From assembly GCA_000432595.1 (NCBI GenBank), contig HF996868.1, forward strand, positions 68,104 through 132,103: 64,000 nucleotides of DNA, in the 5' to 3' direction. Position 1 is the first letter of the stretch; each line of letters starts with the position of its first letter. Made by a program: the position numbers and the translations under genes. This document shows positions 17,063 to 25,721 of this stretch, piece by piece. Source of the stretch: Clostridium sp. CAG:710 (lineage in GTDB: Bacteria > Bacillota_I > Bacilli_A > RF39 > UBA660). The notes beneath the pieces were generated by a model. The model was not told where the DNA came from, did not search any database, and worked only from the letters and a program-made list of their open reading frames with translations.

Positions 17063-17571
17063 TATCCCAAAATCTCCTCTACTGTTTTTCCTCTTAACTG
17101 TGCAACATGTTCTGGTGTTTTAATTTGTTTTAGTGCATTAATTGTAGCGGCTGCCATATTATTTTTAGTTCTTGATCCTAGTGATTTTGATAAAATATCT
17201 TGAACTCCTGCAAGTTCTAGTACAGCTCTAACTGCTCCACCTGCAATAACTCCAGTACCTGGCGCAGCTGGTATTAAAACTACTTTTGCAGCTCCTGCAA
17301 CACCATTTACTTCATGAGCAATTGTTCTATTGTCAGTTAAAGGTACTTTAATTAAATTTTTATTTGCAGCTTGTATAGCTTTTTTGATTGCATCAGGTAC
17401 TTCGTTTGCTTTACCCATACCTAATCCAACTTTACCTTTTCTATCCCCAACAACAACAGTAGCCGAGAATCTTCTTTGTCTACCACCTTTGTTAACTTTA
17501 ACAACGCTTTTAATTTCGACAACTAATTCTTCTAATGTTTTTGCTTTTGGGTCATTATTTTTATTTTGCAT
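17062..17571 (-). CDS. rpsE: Ribosomal protein S5
   Basis: 169-residue 30S protein involved in decoding accuracy. It has the double-stranded RNA-binding part (VKVNKGGRQRRFSATVVVGD) and the domain with NGVAGAAKVVLIPAAPGTG. AGGAGGG precedes the ATG, and the stop overlaps the rplO start. Confidence 0.98.
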   Translation of the reverse strand: MQNKNNDPKAKTLEELVVEIKSVVKVNKGGRQRRFSATVVVGDRKGKVGLGMGKANEVPDAIKKAIQAANKNLIKVPLTDNRTIAHEVNGVAGAAKVVLIPAAPGTGVIAGGAVRAVLELAGVQDILSKSLGSRTKNNMAAATINALKQIKTPEHVAQLRGKTVEEILG

Positions 17572-17584
17572 AAATACCCTCCTA

Positions 17585-17947
17585 TTAGAATTCTAATCCA
17601 TTCTCACGTGCAGCTTCAGCTAAAGCTTTTACACGACCATGATAAAGATGTCCACCTCTATCAAATACAACTTTTTTAATGTTAGCTTTTTGTGCTCTAT
17701 CAGCCAATAATTTACCAACTTTAGTAGCAGCTTCAATATTGCCGCCATTTTCTAATTTTAATTCTTTATCGATTGATGAAGCACTCACTAAAGTGATGCC
17801 ATTTTCATCATCAATAAGTTGTGCAAAGATATTTGAATTAGATCTATAAACACTTAATCTTGGTACAGCTACAGTTCCATGAATATCTTTTCTTATTCTT
17901 TCATGTCTAGCTTGACGCATAGCATTTTTTGACACTTTATTTATCAT
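17585..17947 (-). CDS. rplR: Ribosomal protein L18
   Basis: 120-residue 5S-rRNA-binding protein with RHERIRKDIHGTVAVPRLSV near the N-terminus and the typical end FDRGGHLYHGRVKALAEAAR. It is in the normal place between rplF and rpsE. Confidence 0.98.
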   Translation of the reverse strand: MINKVSKNAMRQARHERIRKDIHGTVAVPRLSVYRSNSNIFAQLIDDENGITLVSASSIDKELKLENGGNIEAATKVGKLLADRAQKANIKKVVFDRGGHLYHGRVKALAEAARENGLEF

Positions 17948-18001
17948 AAGTAACTTCTCCTTATCTTATATTTTTAATTTTAATTTAAGCAGCTAATTAG
18001 C

Positions 18002-18538
18002 TTAAGCGGCTTTCTTTCCTTCCTTACGGCGAATGTGTTCATCTTTATAACGAATTCCTTTTCCTTTATAAGGTTCTGGTTTTCTTACTTTTCTTATGTT
18101 TGCTGCGAATTCGCCAACTTGAGCTTTATCAATACCTTTTACAGTTATTTCAGTATTGCTAATTAATTCAACAGTTATTCCTTTTGGAATATCCATTTCT
18201 ACTTGATGAGAATATCCTGCATTGATTACTAGTGTGTTACCTTTTAATGCAAAACGGTAACCTACACCAATTATCTCTAAACCTTTTTGGAATTCATGTG
18301 TTACACCATGAATCATATTTGAAAGGTTTGCATTCATAGTTCCATGCATTGATTTGATTTCTTTAGTGTCGTTTACTCTTGTAAGTTCTAGTTGGTTATC
18401 TTCTACTTTGATGCTAATTCCTTTAGCAAGTTTAGTAGAAAGTTCACCCTTAGGTCCTTTTACAGTAACAACTCCTTCATTTTCTTCAACTGTAACTCCA
18501 GCAGGAATCTCAATTTTTCTATTTCCTATACGACTCAT
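18002..18538 (-). CDS. rplF: Ribosomal protein L6
   Basis: 178-residue protein near the factor-binding site of the 50S. It begins MSRIGNRKIEIPAGVTVEE, has two similar domains, and ends with the conserved RKPEPYKGKGIRYKDEHIRR. Confidence 0.98.
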   Translation of the reverse strand: MSRIGNRKIEIPAGVTVEENEGVVTVKGPKGELSTKLAKGISIKVEDNQLELTRVNDTKEIKSMHGTMNANLSNMIHGVTHEFQKGLEIIGVGYRFALKGNTLVINAGYSHQVEMDIPKGITVELISNTEITVKGIDKAQVGEFAANIRKVRKPEPYKGKGIRYKDEHIRRKEGKKAA

Positions 18539-18563
18539 CTTCAGGCCTCCTTAACTTTCGTTA

Positions 18564-18965
18564 CTACCAAATATAAGCAAGAACTTCTCCACCTAGATTT
18601 TGACGTCTAGCTTCTTTATCAGTCATGATTCCTTTTGAAGTAGAAATTATTGCAATTCCTAATCCATTTAATACTTTAGGGATTTCATCACTCTTAGCAT
18701 AAACTCTTAATCCTGGTTTTGAAATACGCTTTAATCCAGTAATTACTCTTTCCTTTTTATCTCTATATTTAAGTGTTAATTCGATAGTTCCTTGAGCATC
18801 GTTTTTAACAACTTTATAGTCTTTTATAAATCCTTCTTCTTTTAATATTCTAGCAAGTTCAATCTTCATTTTTGAAGCAGGCACCGAAACATCAGTATAA
18901 CGCATTGCATTTGCATTACGAATACGTGTTAGCATATCTGCAATTGTATCAGTTACTACAGCCAT
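18564..18965 (-). CDS. rpsH: Ribosomal protein S8
   Basis: 133-residue protein that organises the 16S central domain; in other bacteria it also represses the spc operon. Landmarks are DTIADMLTRIRNAN and the end GLGIAIISTSKGIMTDKEAR, then LGGEVLAYIW. Confidence 0.98.
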   Translation of the reverse strand: MAVVTDTIADMLTRIRNANAMRYTDVSVPASKMKIELARILKEEGFIKDYKVVKNDAQGTIELTLKYRDKKERVITGLKRISKPGLRVYAKSDEIPKVLNGLGIAIISTSKGIMTDKEARRQNLGGEVLAYIW

Positions 18966-18984
18966 TATTAATCCTCCTTCCCAA

Positions 18985-19170
18985 TTACCAGCTTGATTTT
19001 TTTACACCTGGTATTTGTCCTTTATAAGCTAATTCTCTAAAGCAAATACGACAGATTCCAAATTTGCTCATAACAGCATGTGGTCTTCCACATTGTTTAC
19101 AACGTGTATATTCACGAACCTTGAATTTTTGCTTTTTGTTAGCTTTTACAATCATACTTTTTTTTGCCAT
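18985..19170 (-). CDS. rpsN: Ribosomal protein S14, zinc-containing (type Z)
   Basis: The 61-residue short form carries two CxxC pairs (CKQC and CRIC) and ends KGQIPGVKKSSW. This is the zinc-dependent S14 usual in Firmicutes. L36 and Adk here are zinc forms too, so the core set is not zinc-sparing. Confidence 0.98.
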   Translation of the reverse strand: MAKKSMIVKANKKQKFKVREYTRCKQCGRPHAVMSKFGICRICFRELAYKGQIPGVKKSSW

Positions 19171-19184
19171 TATTTACCCTCCAA

Positions 19185-19724
19185 TTACTTTCTAAATGGA
19201 ATTCCAAGTTCTGCTAATAAATCATAGGCTTCTTCATTAGTTTTTGCGGTTGTTACAAATACTATATCCATACCACGAACTTTTACTACATTATCATATT
19301 CAATTTCTGAGAAAATCAATTGTTCTTTAATTCCTAATGTATAGTTCCCACGTCCATCAAATGCTTTTGATGATACTCCATGGAAATCTCTTACACGTGG
19401 AAGTCCAATAGTTACAAGTTTATCTAAGAAGTTATACATATTTTCTCCTCTTAGAGTAACTTTACAACCAATTGATTGTCCTTCTCTTACTTTGAATCCA
19501 GCAATAGACTTTCTAGCTTTTGTTATAACTGGTTTTTGTCCAGAGATAAGTTCAAGATCATGAACAGCAGCTTCTAATAATTTAGAATTACTAGTTGCAT
19601 CTCCTACACCCATATTAATAACGATTTTTTCTAGTTTTGGTACTTCCATCACTGACTTATAATTGTGTTTTTTTGTTAAACTTGGAACAATTTCATTTAA
19701 ATACTTTTCTTTTAGGCGGTTCAT
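19185..19724 (-). CDS. rplE: Ribosomal protein L5
   Basis: 179-residue 5S-rRNA-binding protein of the central protuberance. Landmarks are KIVINMGVGDA, SGQKPVITKARKSIAGFKVR and LPRVRDFHGVS. Confidence 0.98.
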   Translation of the reverse strand: MNRLKEKYLNEIVPSLTKKHNYKSVMEVPKLEKIVINMGVGDATSNSKLLEAAVHDLELISGQKPVITKARKSIAGFKVREGQSIGCKVTLRGENMYNFLDKLVTIGLPRVRDFHGVSSKAFDGRGNYTLGIKEQLIFSEIEYDNVVKVRGMDIVFVTTAKTNEEAYDLLAELGIPFRK

Positions 19725-19742
19725 CTCATTACCCTCCTTCCA

Positions 19743-20051
19743 CTAATCAATCTTTTCATTTGATTTTTTAGTTATTCTTATTTTTTTATTATTTTTATCA
19801 ATAGTATGTCCGATTCTAGTTCTTTTCTTTGTTTTAGGATCGATAATCATAACATTTGAAGCATGAATTGGTGCTTCTATTTCTAAGATTCCACCAGTTT
19901 CATTTTGGTTTGCTTTTTTATGTTTCTTTATTATATTGCATCCTTCTACGATTACTTTGTTTTCATTTCTTAAAACTTTTGTAATCTTTCCTTCTTTTCC
20001 TTTACTAGATCCAGCAATTACTACGACTTTATCTCCTACTTTAAAGTTCAT
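19743..20051 (-). CDS. rplX: Ribosomal protein L24
   Basis: 102-residue early assembly protein with the KOW motif near the start (VGDKVVVIAGSSKGKEGKI) and IHASNVMIIDPKTKKRTRIG in the second half. Confidence 0.97.
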   Translation of the reverse strand: MNFKVGDKVVVIAGSSKGKEGKITKVLRNENKVIVEGCNIIKKHKKANQNETGGILEIEAPIHASNVMIIDPKTKKRTRIGHTIDKNNKKIRITKKSNEKID

Positions 20052-20062
20052 AATATCCTCCT

Positions 20063-20431
20063 TTATAGCACTTCTTTAGCTAAAGATACTATTTTCATGT
20101 AATCTGCATCACGAAGTTCACGTGCTACAGGTCCAAAGATACGAGTTCCTACTGGACTCTTGTCATCTTTAATAATTACGCATGCGTTGTCATCAAATTT
20201 AATGTAAGAACCATCAGGTCTTCTAACACCAAATTTACTTCTAACAACAACTGCTTTTACAACTTTACCTTTTTTAACAGTTCCATTAGGTGTGGCTTTT
20301 TTAATTGTACCAACAACTATGTCCCCGATATTACCAGTTTTTACTTTGCTTCCACCAAGTACACGAATTACTAAAAGTTCTTTTGCACCTGAGTTATCAG
20401 CAACTTTTAAACGACTTTCTTGTTGAATCAT
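20063..20431 (-). CDS. rplN: Ribosomal protein L14
   Basis: 122-residue protein at the subunit interface. It begins MIQQESRLKVADNSGAKELL and ends with the standard IFGPVARELRDADYMKIVSL. Confidence 0.98.
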   Translation of the reverse strand: MIQQESRLKVADNSGAKELLVIRVLGGSKVKTGNIGDIVVGTIKKATPNGTVKKGKVVKAVVVRSKFGVRRPDGSYIKFDDNACVIIKDDKSPVGTRIFGPVARELRDADYMKIVSLAKEVL

Positions 20432-20455
20432 AATTAATCCTCCTTCACCTAAGAG

Positions 20456-20713
20456 TTATAAAATAACTGCTTCTTTTATTATTTCTTTTAAATAAAATCT
20501 TTTTGTAGCAGAAAGTGGTCTAGTTTCAACTATTCTAACTATATCTCCAACTTTTGCTTTATTTGATTCATCATGTACGGCATATTTTTTAGAGTATTTA
20601 ACTCTTTTACCATACAATGGATGCTTTTTATAAGTTTCAACTAAAACTGTAATAGTTTTGTTGTTTTTATCACTTACAACTTTACCAACTAATTCTTTTC
20701 TTACCTTTTCCAT
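20456..20713 (-). CDS. rpsQ: Ribosomal protein S17
   Basis: 85-residue OB-fold protein of the 30S body. Landmarks are GKVVSDKNNKTITVLVE and DIVRIVETRPLSATKRFYL. Confidence 0.97.
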   Translation of the reverse strand: MEKVRKELVGKVVSDKNNKTITVLVETYKKHPLYGKRVKYSKKYAVHDESNKAKVGDIVRIVETRPLSATKRFYLKEIIKEAVIL

Positions 20714-20722
20714 AGTGCCTCC

Positions 20723-20917
20723 CTAATCATTTAACTCGCGTTCGCGTAGAACTGTTTTAAGTCTAGCTACAAGATGTCTTAATTCTCTTATTCTTGAAGG
20801 TTTCTCTAAATTTCCGGTTGCTTGTTGGAAACGTAAATTGAATAGTTCTTCTTTTGTTTCTTTTATTTTTGCATTAATTTCTTCAGTGGTTAGATTTCTA
20901 ATTTCATTAACCTTCAT
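20723..20917 (-). CDS. rpmC: Ribosomal protein L29
   Basis: 64-residue two-helix protein near the exit tunnel, with LFNLRFQQATGNLEKPSRIR. Its start overlaps the end of rplP by 11 bases, so translation is coupled. Confidence 0.97.
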   Translation of the reverse strand: MKVNEIRNLTTEEINAKIKETKEELFNLRFQQATGNLEKPSRIRELRHLVARLKTVLRERELND

Positions 20918-21341
20918 TTATATCACCACCATTTTCTTTCATTACGAATTTTGTTCTAATAGGTAATTTATGAGATGCCAATCTTAATGCCTCTCTAGCT
21001 GTTGCTTCATCAACGCCAGCTATTTCAAACATTATTTTTCCTTCTTTAACAACTGCAACCCATTTTTCAACATTACCTTTACCTTTACCTTGACGTGTTC
21101 CTAAAGGTTTTTGTGTTAATGGTAAATGTGGGAAAATATTAATCCATACTTTACCTCCACGTTTCATGTAACGTGTCATAGCAATACGAGCTGCTTCGAT
21201 TTGATTTGCTGTAATCCAAGCTCCCTCTTTTGCTTGTAAACCATATTCACCAAAACTTAATGTTGTGTTTCCTTTTGCATGACCTTCATAAGGTAATCTA
21301 TGAACACGACGATATTTTGTTCTTGCTGGTATTAGTGCCAT
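20907..21341 (-). CDS. rplP: Ribosomal protein L16
   Basis: 144-residue protein that helps form the A-site pocket. It begins MALIPARTKYRRVHR and contains EAARIAMTRYMKRGGKVWI and FEIAGVDEATAREALRLA. Confidence 0.98.
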   Translation of the reverse strand: MALIPARTKYRRVHRLPYEGHAKGNTTLSFGEYGLQAKEGAWITANQIEAARIAMTRYMKRGGKVWINIFPHLPLTQKPLGTRQGKGKGNVEKWVAVVKEGKIMFEIAGVDEATAREALRLASHKLPIRTKFVMKENGGDINEG

Positions 21342-21343
21342 AA

Positions 21344-21997
21344 TTAATTACCTCCTTTAGCCTTTTTATCTTGAAGAATTTCTCCCTTGTATATCCATAC
21401 TTTAACTCCGATTTTACCATAAGTAGTATCAGCTTCTGTTGCAGCATAATCAATATCTGCTCTTAATGTATGTAGAGGAATAGTTCCTTCTGTATATCCT
21501 TCGCTACGTGCCATATCAGCACCACCTAATCTTCCTGAAACTAAAGTTTTAATTCCTTTAACTCCGTTCTTCATAGCATTTCTAATTGCTCTTTTTTGAG
21601 CCATTCTGAATGATGCTCTGTTTTCGATTTGATTTGCAATTGATTGTGCTACTAGATTAGCATCAACTTCTGGTTTTTTAATGTCAACGATTGATATTTG
21701 AACGTTTTCACCAACCATTGTTGATATTTCTTTTTTAAGCTTTTCTATTTCTTCTCCACCACGACCAATGATGACTCCTGGTTTTGATGTATGAATAGTT
21801 ACTTCTGTTTTCTTGTTGTTTCTTTCAATTTCAACTTTACTAATAGATGCGTCTTTTAATCTTTTATCTAAGAACTTACGAATAGCCATATCGCTTTCTA
21901 AGCATTTAGAAAAATCTTTATTGTTTGCATACCATTTAGCTTCCCAGTCTTTATTTATTCCAATTCTAAGTCCAATTGGACTAACTTTTTGACCCAT
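21344..21997 (-). CDS. rpsC: Ribosomal protein S3
   Basis: 217-residue protein at the mRNA entry site. It begins MGQKVSPIGLRIGINKDWEA, has a KH domain (TSKPGVIIGRGGEEIEKLKK) and ends with GKIGVKVWIYKGEIL. Confidence 0.98.
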   Translation of the reverse strand: MGQKVSPIGLRIGINKDWEAKWYANNKDFSKCLESDMAIRKFLDKRLKDASISKVEIERNNKKTEVTIHTSKPGVIIGRGGEEIEKLKKEISTMVGENVQISIVDIKKPEVDANLVAQSIANQIENRASFRMAQKRAIRNAMKNGVKGIKTLVSGRLGGADMARSEGYTEGTIPLHTLRADIDYAATEADTTYGKIGVKVWIYKGEILQDKKAKGGN

Positions 21998-22014
21998 ATT
22001 AACCTCCTTACAGA

Positions 22015-22347
22015 TTATCTACTAGCCACTGTAATAACGATGTGACTAGTTCTTTTATCATTGTGTCCTATATGACTACGTGAATCAAACATGTGTCTTT
22101 TCATTACAGGACCTGCATCTACTCTTGCTTCTTTAACGTATAATTCTTCAACTTTTGCGCCATTATTGTTAACGGCATTTGCAACTGCTGAATTTAATAC
22201 TTTTTTTGTTAGCCTTGCTGGCTTTTTATTCATATTATTTAATATGCTTAATGCAACATTAACATCTTTACCACGAATCAAATCAACAACTAATCTTGTT
22301 TTGATAGGTGATACTCTAAGAGTTTTTGCGATTGCTCTTGCTTCCAT
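22015..22347 (-). CDS. rplV: Ribosomal protein L22
   Basis: 110-residue protein lining the exit tunnel. Landmarks are RAIAKTLRVSPIKTRLVVDL and RVDAGPVMKRHMFDSRSHIG, the loop where macrolide-resistance changes occur in other bacteria. No such change is obvious here. Confidence 0.98.
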   Translation of the reverse strand: MEARAIAKTLRVSPIKTRLVVDLIRGKDVNVALSILNNMNKKPARLTKKVLNSAVANAVNNNGAKVEELYVKEARVDAGPVMKRHMFDSRSHIGHNDKRTSHIVITVASR

Positions 22348-22366
22348 ATCATTTTCCTCCTAGTCA

Positions 22367-22636
22367 TTATTTCTTTTTACTATCGCCGTGACCACCAAAT
22401 TTACGAGTTAAAGCAAATTCTCCTAATTTGTGACCTACCATATCCTCAGTTACATAAACAGGAATAAATTCTTTTCCATTATGAACTGCAAAAGTGTGTC
22501 CTATGAAGGCAGGAAATATAGTTGAACGACGTGACCATGTTTTAATAACTTCTTTCTTACCACTTTTGTTTAATTCTTCAACCTTTTTAAGTAATCTTTC
22601 GAAAACGTAAGGTCCTTTTTTTAAACTTCTACTCAT
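22367..22636 (-). CDS. rpsS: Ribosomal protein S19
   Basis: 89-residue 30S head protein. It begins MSRSLKKGPYVFERLLKKVE and contains RRSTIFPAFIGHTFAVHNGK and GHKLGEFALTRKFGGHG. Confidence 0.98.
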   Translation of the reverse strand: MSRSLKKGPYVFERLLKKVEELNKSGKKEVIKTWSRRSTIFPAFIGHTFAVHNGKEFIPVYVTEDMVGHKLGEFALTRKFGGHGDSKKK

Positions 22637-22649
22637 TTATTTTTCCTCC

Positions 22650-23480
22650 TTACTTTCCATTACGACGACGTACTATTAATTTATCTGATGCTTTTTTCTT
22701 ACGTGTCTTATATCCTAGTGCTGGTTTACCCCAAGGAGTAACTGGTCCTTTACGTCCGATTGGCGCACGACCTTCACCACCACCATGTGGATGGTCATTA
22801 GGATTCATAACTGAACCACGAACTGTAGGTTTGATACCCATGTGACGACTACGTCCAGCTTTTCCTAATTTAACAAGTTCGTAATCTTCATTTCCAACTT
22901 CTCCGATAGTTGCATAGCAAGTACCAAGAATTTTTCTTTGTTCTCCACTTGATAAACGAACCATTACATAATTACCTTCACGTCCAAGTATTTGAGCAGA
23001 TGCTCCTGCAGAACGTGCAAGTTCTCCACCTTTACCAGGTTTTAATTCTATATTATGAATAACAGTACCAACTGGGATATTCATAATTGGTAATGCGTTA
23101 CCAACTTTAATATCAGCGTTTTCTCCGCTTACTATTTCCATACCAACTTTTAAATCTTTTGGAGCAATTATATATCTTTTTTCTCCATCTTTATAATTAA
23201 TTAATGCTATATTAGCGCTTCTGTTTGGATCATATTCAATTGTAGCTACAACACCAGGAATATCTCTTTTATTTCTTTTAAAATCAATAATTCTGTATTT
23301 TCTTTTCTCTCCGCCACCTTTATGTCTAACAGTGATTCTACCTTGATTATTACGTCCACCATTTTTCTTAATTGTTACAACTAAGCTTTTTTCTGGCTTA
23401 TCAGTAGTAATTTCAGTATTTATTAAGGTACTCATTTTACGTCTACCATTGGTAGTAGGTTTATAATTTCTAATTGCCAT
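22650..23480 (-). CDS. rplB: Ribosomal protein L2
   Basis: 276-residue protein next to the peptidyl transferase centre. Landmarks are KSLVVTIKKNGGRNNQGRIT, the RNA-binding middle, and the conserved VRGSVMNPNDHPHGGGEGRA near the C-terminus, containing the functionally important His. Confidence 0.99.
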   Translation of the reverse strand: MAIRNYKPTTNGRRKMSTLINTEITTDKPEKSLVVTIKKNGGRNNQGRITVRHKGGGEKRKYRIIDFKRNKRDIPGVVATIEYDPNRSANIALINYKDGEKRYIIAPKDLKVGMEIVSGENADIKVGNALPIMNIPVGTVIHNIELKPGKGGELARSAGASAQILGREGNYVMVRLSSGEQRKILGTCYATIGEVGNEDYELVKLGKAGRSRHMGIKPTVRGSVMNPNDHPHGGGEGRAPIGRKGPVTPWGKPALGYKTRKKKASDKLIVRRRNGK

Positions 23481-23494
23481 AAGTAACCCTCCTT

Positions 23495-23779
23495 CTATCC
23501 AATATCGATAGTTTGACCTTCAGCTAATTTAACAATAGCTTTCTTACTACGATTGCTAAGTCCGCTGTAACGTCCTACTCTTTTCTTCTTTGGTTTTTCA
23601 TTTATAGTAGAAATTTCAACAACCTTAACATTGAATATTTTTTCAATTGCTTGTTTAATTTCTGTTTTATTTGCTTTTGGATCAACTTTGAAAGCATATT
23701 TTCCTTCATTTTGAGCCATATTAGCACTTTTCTCAGTAATAACTGGTGCCTTAATAATTTCTAAGTATCTTGTATCCAT
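23495..23779 (-). CDS. rplW: Ribosomal protein L23
   Basis: 94-residue exit-tunnel protein that docks SRP and trigger factor. It has APVITEKSANMAQNEGKYAF near the N-terminus. Its ATG overlaps the rplD stop by one base. Confidence 0.97.
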   Translation of the reverse strand: MDTRYLEIIKAPVITEKSANMAQNEGKYAFKVDPKANKTEIKQAIEKIFNVKVVEISTINEKPKKKRVGRYSGLSNRSKKAIVKLAEGQTIDIG

Positions 23780-24399
23780 TATCCTAGCACCTCCTCAATA
23801 CTTTTTAATGCTTCATCTGTGATTAATATTTTATCTGCAGCTATTAAATCTAATACATTAACTTCTCCAGATTCAATTAATGCTATATTAGCTAAGTTTC
23901 TAGAAGCTAATATAATGTTTTCATCTAATTCTTTAACAATTATTAAAGTCTTAGTGTTGTCTAATTTTAAATTAGCAAGAAGATTTTTCATATCTTTTGT
24001 TTTAGGAGTTGCAAGTTTTAACTCTTCAACAATTATCATATCAGGTGCTTTAGTTGCTAATGCACTCTTTAATGCTAATCTTCTTTCTTTACGATTCATC
24101 TTTTTAGAATAATCTCTTGGAGTAGGTCCGAATGCAATTCCTCCACCTCTCCATTGAACAGCTCTAATAGAACCTTGTCTAGCATGACCTGTTCCTTTTT
24201 GACGCCATGGTTTTCTTCCACCGCCACTTACTTCTGCACGAGTTTTTGTACTATGAGTTCCTTGTCTTAAAGATGCTCTAGCTAAAATAATTGCATCATA
24301 TAAAACATTTTTATTAGGCTCAATAGCAAATATATTTTCACTAAGTTTTCTATCTTTAATTTTTTCGCCATTTAAATTTACAATTGCTTGTTTTACCAT
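23779..24399 (-). CDS. rplD: Ribosomal protein L4
   Basis: 206-residue protein, a tunnel component and in some bacteria an autorepressor of the S10 operon. Landmarks are RQGTHSTKTRAEVSGGGRKP, RQGSIRAVQWRGGGIAFGPT and the end TDEALKSIEEVLG. The start at 24399 is 6 bases after AAAGGAGG; a longer frame to 24420 starts before that site and is not used. Confidence 0.97.
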   Translation of the reverse strand: MVKQAIVNLNGEKIKDRKLSENIFAIEPNKNVLYDAIILARASLRQGTHSTKTRAEVSGGGRKPWRQKGTGHARQGSIRAVQWRGGGIAFGPTPRDYSKKMNRKERRLALKSALATKAPDMIIVEELKLATPKTKDMKNLLANLKLDNTKTLIIVKELDENIILASRNLANIALIESGEVNVLDLIAADKILITDEALKSIEEVLG

Positions 24400-24456
24400 T
24401 TTATTTCCTCCTTTCATCACATTAATAATTTAATTATTGTTTCTTTTCTGTGATGA

Positions 24457-25185
24457 TTACTCTTCAGTAGTTTCAGTTACTTCTTCAGTTGCTTCTTCAA
24501 CTGGTGCTGTTTCTTCAACTATTTCATAGCTGATTAATTCTTCGGCTGGATTTACTTTTTCACCTTTTTTAACTGATGTTTTGATCATAACTAAAGATTT
24601 TTTTGGACCAGGAACGTTTCCTTTGATTAAGATAACATTGTTTTCTAAATCAACAGCAACAACTTCCAAGTTTTGAATTGTTGAGGCAACATTTCCCATA
24701 TGGCCTGGTAATTTTTTACCTTTTAATACGTGCATTGGTAACATTGTACCTAGAGAACCAACTCCTCTATGGTATTGTGATCCGTGTCCCATTGGTCCAC
24801 GAGATTGATTATAACGTTTGATAACGCCTTGGAAACCTTTTCCTTTGCTTGTTCCGCTTACGTCAACGATTTCCCCTTCTTTAAAAATACTTGCATCAAT
24901 TACTTGACCTAAAGTATATTCTTCAACATTTACTCCTCTGATTTCTTTTAAGAAGCGCTTAGGAGCAGTGTTAGCTTTGTTAGTATGACCGATTTTTGCT
25001 TTGTTAGAAACTTTTTCTCTAACAGTTACTGCTGCTAATTGAATAGCATTGTATCCGTCTTTTTCAACTGTTTTAATTTGAGTAATAACATTTGGTTCTA
25101 CTTCAACAACAGTTACAGGAATTAGTTTTCCACTTTTAGTAAAAACTTGAGTCATTCCAACTTTTTTTCCTAAGATTCCTTTCAT
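24457..25185 (-). CDS. rplC: Ribosomal protein L3 with an acidic tail
   Basis: 242 residues beginning MKGILGKKVGMTQVFTKSGK, with GTSKGKGFQGVIKR and the conserved HGSQYHRGVGSLG. The usual length is about 210. The extra about 30 residues are a Glu/Thr-rich tail (ETAPVEEATEEVTETTEE), an acidic extension seen in some AT-rich Firmicutes. Confidence 0.97.
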   Translation of the reverse strand: MKGILGKKVGMTQVFTKSGKLIPVTVVEVEPNVITQIKTVEKDGYNAIQLAAVTVREKVSNKAKIGHTNKANTAPKRFLKEIRGVNVEEYTLGQVIDASIFKEGEIVDVSGTSKGKGFQGVIKRYNQSRGPMGHGSQYHRGVGSLGTMLPMHVLKGKKLPGHMGNVASTIQNLEVVAVDLENNVILIKGNVPGPKKSLVMIKTSVKKGEKVNPAEELISYEIVEETAPVEEATEEVTETTEE

Positions 25186-25203
25186 TTCTTGTTCCTCCTA
25201 TAA

Positions 25204-25509
25204 TTATAATTTAATTTGAATATCTACACCACTTGGTATATCCAAATGAGCTAATGCATCAATCAACTCTTTGCTTGGATTTTTAATATCAATTAACCTT
25301 TTGTGTGTACGCATTTCAAATTGTTCACGTGAATCTTTATACTTATGTACAGCTCTTAGAATAGTATATTTTTCAACTTCTGTTGGAAGTGGTACTGGTC
25401 CACTTATTTCACTATTCATTCTTTTTGCAGTTTCAACTATTTTTGTTGCTGCATTATCAAGTATTCTATGATCATATGCTTTTAATTTGATACGAACTCT
25501 ATTTGACAT
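25204..25509 (-). CDS. rpsJ: Ribosomal protein S10 (NusE)
   Basis: 101-residue protein, also a partner of NusG/NusB in transcription complexes. Landmarks are RIKLKAYDHRILDNAATKIV, SGPVPLPTEVEKYTILRA and SREQFEMRTHKRLIDI. It is the first gene of the superoperon, after a structured leader. Confidence 0.98.
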   Translation of the reverse strand: MSNRVRIKLKAYDHRILDNAATKIVETAKRMNSEISGPVPLPTEVEKYTILRAVHKYKDSREQFEMRTHKRLIDIKNPSKELIDALAHLDIPSGVDIQIKL

Positions 25510-25542
25510 TTCATATCCTCCCTTCGCCTATATCTTAGTATA

Positions 25543-25623
25543 GACTTGCTCCATGTAAGTAACCCGATTCCAATTAATCAACTTAACCTGGTGTATCGGC
25601 AACCTCACACATCTAAGCCAGTC
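25543..25623 (-). promoter_or_regulatory. Structured leader RNA of the S10 operon
   Basis: The RNA between the promoter and rpsJ can close on itself. GACT pairs with AGTC, GCT with AGC and ATGT with ACAT in one interrupted helix joining the two ends, and CCGAT (around 25595-25599) pairs with ATCGG (25564-25568) inside. This is the layout of a ribosomal-protein leader. A leader upstream of S10 is known in some Firmicutes, and the ligand is probably a protein from the same operon (inference). Confidence 0.65.
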
Positions 25624-25634
25624 ACACGTAGTAG

Positions 25635-25664
25635 ATTATATCACAAGTATATGTAATAAATCAA
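25635..25664 (-). promoter_or_regulatory. Promoter of the S10-spc-alpha superoperon
   Basis: On the minus strand TTGATT (25659-25664) and TATAAT (25635-25640) are 18 bases apart, with a TG one base before the -10 box (extended -10). It is the only strong promoter seen ahead of rpsJ, implying a roughly 14-kb transcript. Confidence 0.8.
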
Positions 25665-25674
25665 CCCTTTTTTT

Positions 25675-25721
25675 AAATAAAAATAAAAGAAATAATGAGT
25701 GCTTTACTTACTCATCATTTC
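25675..25721 (-). terminator. Terminator overlapping the end of the S41 protease gene
   Basis: GAAATGATGAGT and ACTCATTATTTC form a 12-bp stem (one G-T pair) followed by a T-rich run on the minus strand. The left arm encodes the last residues of the protease and the stop lies in the loop. Confidence 0.8.
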
